From Holdemanella sp. (GTDB lineage: Bacteria > Bacillota_I > Bacilli_A > Erysipelotrichales > Erysipelotrichaceae): a DNA stretch of 9,150 nucleotides. The first letter of the stretch is position 1. Every line of letters begins with the position of its first letter. The notes beneath the pieces were generated by a model. The model saw nothing but the letters and a program-made list of their open reading frames with translations, ran no database searches and was not told where the DNA came from. This document shows positions 6,406-9,150 of the stretch, one piece after another. The position numbers and the translations under genes are program-made. The stretch covers positions 1 to 9,150 of the forward strand of contig JABUSD010000305.1 in NCBI GenBank assembly GCA_021442845.1, given 5' to 3'.

Positions 6406-7872
6406 ATGTATATATCTAACAGTTCTGAAATGCTTACGCTTTTAAATCTGCCGGACGATGGAACATATGGAATCACAAAAGTAGAAGCTATCGATTCCAT
6501 AAAATATGTTCATATCGAAAGGCCACCTAAACCTACATATTGTCCAAACTGTCAGGCAAGAATGCATTCAAAAGGTATCTATGTACGAACAGTAAATTGC
6601 CCTATCCTTCAGGATACAACCAGGCTCATCCTCAAGGTTCATGAGCGGGGATGGCAGTGCACAAACAAGGAGTGCAATCATTATATGAATGAGACATACC
6701 CTTTCCTTCTTCCTGGTTCCCAGTCGACAGATCTTACGTTTTTCTATGTGTGCGAGGCAATGAAAGACCTTAACCGTACCACTGCCTCTGTCGCTAAACA
6801 ATTTAATATGTCTGATACTCAGGTGCATGATATCTTTTCTGCACATGTCGATCTGGAAGCTCTTCCCCTTCCTGAAATAATCTCAGTGGATGAAGTGTAC
6901 ATGAACATCAACAACAGACGGAAATATGCCTTTGTGATAATGGATTTCGTTACAGGAGAAATCATAGACATTGTCGAGGACAGATGGAAAGATACATTAG
7001 AAAGATACTTCCTATCCAAGACGATTGAGGAAAGGAAGAATGTAAAATACATCATCTCAGATGCATACAAGCCATATCTAGATTTCCCGAAAGAGTATTT
7101 TCCTAATTCGATATCCATAATTGACAGTTTTCATGTAGTCAAATACCTGATTACACAGCTGAATTCATATATTCATAGTGTAATGAAGAAATACAGAGAA
7201 AGGGATATGAAAGAATTGGAAGCGAAAAACCATGACACAAACCGTGATTGTAAGACTATCAAGGATTCAAGGGAAGTTCATCTTCTAAAGAATTATAGAT
7301 GGGTGCTTCTAAAGAATATGGATGAAATAAACTATTCATATAAGATTTACTACAATAAAGGATTACAGATGAATGTAGATACATTCAGGATTGAGGAAAT
7401 GTTTCTTAATCTTGACAAAAACTTCAGAGAATTAAGAGAACTAAAAGAGAAGTATATAGATTTCAACAGCGGTACATATGCCACTAATGATGAGGTCAAA
7501 AATAAGCTTGATGAATTAATAAAAGAATATCGGGCTTCCAGTCAGAGTATCTTTGTAGATTTCGCACTTCTATTGAAAAGATACAAGAAACAGATCATAG
7601 CCTCATTTACAACAGTCCAGGTACAAAGAAAACCAAAATCAGAAATTATAGAAAATTATGCCCGGCTGTCTAACGGGCCTATGGAATCCTTTAATAGGAA
7701 GCCCAAGGATTACAAGAGGAATGCTCGAGGTTCCTCCAATTTCCATTATACACGCAATAGAATTCTGTGGGCCACCAGAAGAAATCCCAAGTATCTTTCA
7801 ACACCAAAAACACGAAAACAAATACATTCATACAGCGGGAAAAAAAGAGGCAGCTACAACAAAAATAAGTAA
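6406..7872 (+). CDS. ISL3-family transposase
   Basis: This encodes a 488-residue DDE-type transposase. An N-terminal zinc ribbon is visible as C46-x2-C49 and C85-x4-C90 (CPNC and WQCTNKEC), followed by a helix-turn-helix region around 120-142 (TTASVAKQFNMSDTQVHDIF). The catalytic domain shows D162 in ISVDEVY, D219 in ISDAYKPY and D240 in IIDSFHVVKYL as candidate acidic residues, and E427 in LSNGPMESFN, followed by NFHYTRNRILW, the usual C-terminal ISL3 pattern. The tail is very basic. The start at 6406 is fixed by GGAGGA five bases upstream; the frame stays open further left to 6142 but that would run out of the element and into ecfA1. No frameshift or internal stop is present, so it is likely active. 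Confidence 0.95.
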   Translation: MYISNSSEMLTLLNLPDDGTYGITKVEAIDSIKYVHIERPPKPTYCPNCQARMHSKGIYVRTVNCPILQDTTRLILKVHERGWQCTNKECNHYMNETYPFLLPGSQSTDLTFFYVCEAMKDLNRTTASVAKQFNMSDTQVHDIFSAHVDLEALPLPEIISVDEVYMNINNRRKYAFVIMDFVTGEIIDIVEDRWKDTLERYFLSKTIEERKNVKYIISDAYKPYLDFPKEYFPNSISIIDSFHVVKYLITQLNSYIHSVMKKYRERDMKELEAKNHDTNRDCKTIKDSREVHLLKNYRWVLLKNMDEINYSYKIYYNKGLQMNVDTFRIEEMFLNLDKNFRELRELKEKYIDFNSGTYATNDEVKNKLDELIKEYRASSQSIFVDFALLLKRYKKQIIASFTTVQVQRKPKSEIIENYARLSNGPMESFNRKPKDYKRNARGSSNFHYTRNRILWATRRNPKYLSTPKTRKQIHSYSGKKRGSYNKNK

Positions 7873-7908
7873 CTAAACAAAAATCAAGCAAGAAGAAGAG
7901 GCCACAAT

Positions 7909-7948
7909 AAAAAGGCGTCGAAACTCATCTGTTTCGATGCCTTTTTTT
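7909..7948. terminator. Bidirectional terminator inside the right end of the IS
   Basis: A 16-pair stem (7909-7924 with 7931-7946, one G-U pair, loop TCATCT) has AAAAA on one side and a seven-T run on the other, so each strand ends in a T-tract. On the plus strand it ends the transposase message; on the minus strand it faces transcription arriving from the trmR operon. An outer CCACA/TGTGG pairing lengthens the stem. Confidence 0.9.
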
Positions 7949-7964
7949 GTGGTTATTTTCAACT

Positions 7965-8031
7965 TTACGGGGCTTATCAAAAATGTACTAGACCCGTAAA
8001 GTTCCCCGTAATTTATTTGGTAAACCCGTAA
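7965..8031. repeat. Right cluster of four TTACGGG motifs
   Basis: One copy is on the plus strand (7965-7971) and three on the minus strand (7993-7999, 8005-8011, 8025-8031), so three of four point inward like those of the left end. The two outermost belong to an imperfect 20-base tandem duplication: 8005-8024 and 8025-8044 agree at 17 of 20 positions. Confidence 0.8.
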
Positions 8032-8046
8032 ATTATTTGGTTACTC
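8025..8046 (-). repeat. Right terminal inverted repeat of the IS
   Basis: Read inward on the minus strand this is the partner of 6242-6263 with 18 of 22 matching positions. Its first three bases, GAG, supply the last two bases of a new TGA stop codon for the neighbouring minus-strand gene. Confidence 0.85.
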
Positions 8047-8476
8047 AGTTAACACCCTGGTATTCTGGTTTCAATTCATCTAGAACTGGATATAGCTTCA
8101 TGAAGAATTCATTCAGTTCATCCAACGAAGTCTCACCGCTGTACATTACATCTACAATATTTTCTTCCATGCTTGTGCTTAGCCCAAACTCACTGCATTG
8201 TTCCTGGAAATTCAATGCTTTCTGTTCATCTTCCAGTTTAAATGTAAAGTAGCAGGATACATAACGACTTTCTAATTTTTCAAGTCCTAAAACATCTTTT
8301 TCAACCTGCTCATAAGGATATTCTTTGGGCTTTCTTACAATCGGTTCATCCGTTTCTGGACAGAAGAATTCATCCAATTCTTTCTTTTTCTTTTTTTCTT
8401 CATCCACCTTTGTAAAGATGGCAGCAATGGCTACTAAAACTGTAGTGATTGCTAAGAGTGCTTTTAAAAATTTCAT
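8045..8476 (-). CDS. Uncharacterised membrane-anchored protein, C-terminus altered by IS insertion
   Basis: I do not recognise this 143-residue protein. Residues 4-21 form a single hydrophobic N-terminal segment (anchor or uncleaved signal), followed by a highly charged linker with six consecutive lysines (EEKKKKKKE), a CPETDEP stretch, and a folded-looking domain from about 70 to the end (RYVSCYFTFKLEDEQKALNFQEQCSEFG... ETSLDELNEFFMKLYPVLDEL). The pattern of that domain faintly recalls RraB/DUF695-type proteins; this is a guess. The start overlaps the methyltransferase stop as ATGA, with AAGGAG upstream, so translation is coupled. The stop is created by the insertion sequence; without it the protein would read two residues further (F-D) before TAA, giving 145. 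Loss of two residues is probably tolerated. Confidence 0.85.
   Translation of the reverse strand: MKFLKALLAITTVLVAIAAIFTKVDEEKKKKKELDEFFCPETDEPIVRKPKEYPYEQVEKDVLGLEKLESRYVSCYFTFKLEDEQKALNFQEQCSEFGLSTSMEENIVDVMYSGETSLDELNEFFMKLYPVLDELKPEYQGVN
8047..8054. repeat. Right 8-bp target-site duplication of the ISL3 element
   Basis: AGTTAACA is identical to 6234-6241. It lies inside the 3' end of the minus-strand gene, encoding the V-N that precedes the current stop. Confidence 0.9.
8054..8061 (-). terminator. Proximal arm of the ancestral trmR-operon terminator, split by the IS
   Basis: ACCAGGGT on the minus strand is the reverse complement of the arm at 6218-6225 and forms codons near the gene's end (Q-G). 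In the reconstructed site the stop codon lay within the terminator loop and stem. Confidence 0.75.
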
Positions 8477-9057
8477 TTCTTTCTCCTTGTGATTGAAACA
8501 CCATCTCCGACATGGAACAATTCTGTTTCATACTCTTCTAATGAATGCAGATAATCATGATATCTTCGAATTTTACCCACAAGCTGTCTTGTATTTCGGT
8601 TGTGCGTTAATTCAGGATTTTCAACAAATCCATGGAATAACATATTATCTGTAATAATTATACCATTTTCATTCAAATGCTTGGCGTATTTTTCAAAGAA
8701 ACGAATATATTGTGCTTTTGCAGCATCAATAAAAATACAATCAAACATCTGATTTCCTAAATCTACATCCAATGCATCCCCTTCAATCAATGTGATTCTT
8801 TCCGGATGTGCACTGTTTGCGATGTTGATTTTTGCCTGATTAATCATATCCTGATTTCGTTCAATGGTTACAACATGCATATCATCAAATAAAATGGATA
8901 CCGCAATGGATGTCTTGGCGATGGCGGTTCCTATTTCTAGAAAAGAATGACAGTTATTTTCAACTATAGTTTTTATCAAAAAATCTTCCCCAGCATCCAG
9001 CATGACAGGTATCTGATTCTGCTGGGCATATTCTTTCATTGTCTTTTCTAAATTCAT
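8473..9057 (-). CDS. trmR: Class I SAM-dependent O-methyltransferase, TrmR (YrrM)-like
   Basis: This 194-residue protein belongs to the Methyltransf_3 (catechol/caffeoyl-CoA type) family. Visible elements: SAM motif I FLEIGTAIAKTS (39-50), acidic E66 at the end of strand 2 (VVTIERN), GDALDV (93-98), and the metal-binding set D111 in FIDAAKAQY and D137-N138 in ITDNML, followed by FHGFV as in the bacterial TrmR branch. TrmR of Bacillus subtilis (YrrM) methylates 5-hydroxyuridine at tRNA position 34 to 5-methoxyuridine. The glycine pattern of motif I is relaxed (G-T-A-I-A). The start at 9055-9057 has an AAAGGG site. The gene follows rplQ by 37 bases, with a hairpin between. I am confident of the family and moderately of the tRNA role. 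Confidence 0.85.
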   Translation of the reverse strand: MNLEKTMKEYAQQNQIPVMLDAGEDFLIKTIVENNCHSFLEIGTAIAKTSIAVSILFDDMHVVTIERNQDMINQAKINIANSAHPERITLIEGDALDVDLGNQMFDCIFIDAAKAQYIRFFEKYAKHLNENGIIITDNMLFHGFVENPELTHNRNTRQLVGKIRRYHDYLHSLEEYETELFHVGDGVSITRRKK

Positions 9058-9070
9058 ACTTTTTCCCTTT

Positions 9071-9102
9071 AAAAGAAAAGTGAAGTAGAAGTTTCTACTT
9101 CA
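9071..9102 (-). terminator. Hairpin at the rplQ stop, probable weak terminator or attenuator
   Basis: TGAAGTAGAA (9081-9090) and TTCTACTTCA (9093-9102) are a perfect ten-base inverted repeat (nine practical pairs, AACT loop). On the minus strand it overlaps the rplQ stop codon and is followed by CTTTTCTTTT. The stem is AT-rich, and I see no promoter between it and the methyltransferase, so partial read-through is likely. Confidence 0.65.
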
Positions 9103-9150
9103 CGAATTCAACGATTGCCATTGGTGCAGCATCTCCACGACGGATTCTTG
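9095..9150 (-). CDS. rplQ: 50S ribosomal protein L17 (bL17), C-terminal end only
   Basis: The last 17 codons read RIRRGDAAPMAIVEFVK and stop at TAG (9095-9097). The RRGDAAPMA.VE ending is the conserved C-terminus of L17. The rest lies beyond the window. In Firmicutes rplQ closes the large ribosomal/rpoA operon and usually precedes ecfA1, which agrees with the genes seen here. Confidence 0.93.
   Translation of the reverse strand, partial: RIRRGDAAPMAIVEFVK

Larger units (their letters stand above)
6242..8046 (+). mobile_element. Complete ISL3-family insertion sequence, 1,805 bp
   Basis: The element is bounded by the 8-bp repeat AGTTAACA. Its ends form imperfect terminal inverted repeats: the left begins GCGTATCCAAATTTTTTACG and the right, read inward, GAGTAACCAAATAATTTACG, matching at 18 of the first 22 positions. 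It carries one intact transposase gene on the plus strand, a short terminator in the left end, a strong bidirectional terminator in the right end, and clustered TTACGGG motifs at both ends. No passenger gene is present. The intact gene and perfect duplication indicate a recent insertion. It lies in the junction between the trmR operon and the ecfA1 operon, opposite in direction to both. Confidence 0.93.

Overview
The window is low-GC chromosomal DNA from a Firmicute. The ribosomal-protein and ECF-transporter gene order, and AT-rich Gram-positive style promoters and Shine-Dalgarno sites, suggest an anaerobic gut lineage such as the Erysipelotrichia; that placement is an inference from style and gene order, not a phylogeny. 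Almost everything is on the minus strand and read right to left: end of rplQ, then a trmR-like O-methyltransferase and a small membrane-anchored protein, then ecfA1-ecfA2-ecfT-truA, a PHP phosphatase, and rplM-rpsI. The backbone rplQ / ecfA1-ecfA2-ecfT-truA / rplM-rpsI is a widespread Firmicute arrangement; the methyltransferase pair and the PHP phosphatase are local additions to it.

Positions 1-1095 are an accessory islet on the plus strand: the C-terminal end of a DUF4143-type ATPase, followed by a decayed SMI1/KNR4 (SUKH)-like gene carrying a nonsense codon and two frameshifts, closed by a plus-strand terminator. This faces the terminator of the rpsI operon (convergent ends). Positions 1151-2002 are rpsI and rplM, with an L13-type leader and a strong promoter whose -35 box contains the stop codon of the gene upstream. 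Positions 2142-6151 hold the PHP phosphatase, truA and the ECF energizing module, tightly packed with overlapping starts and stops.

Positions 6242-8046 are a complete 1,805-bp ISL3-family insertion sequence: one intact 488-residue transposase, imperfect terminal inverted repeats, nine copies of TTACGGG clustered at the two ends, an internal terminator at each end, and a perfect 8-bp target duplication AGTTAACA. Joining the flanks in silico restores both the last two codons of the 143-residue gene and a classical intrinsic terminator. The element therefore landed inside the terminator of the trmR operon, cut the protein short by two residues and supplied a replacement stop codon; its own bidirectional terminator probably takes over termination. 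The ecfA1 promoter survived just outside the element.

I do not see a clearly new biological system. The most informative signals are the exactly reconstructible IS insertion, the iteron-like end architecture of that IS, the uncharacterised membrane-anchored partner of TrmR, and the PHP gene wedged before rplM.
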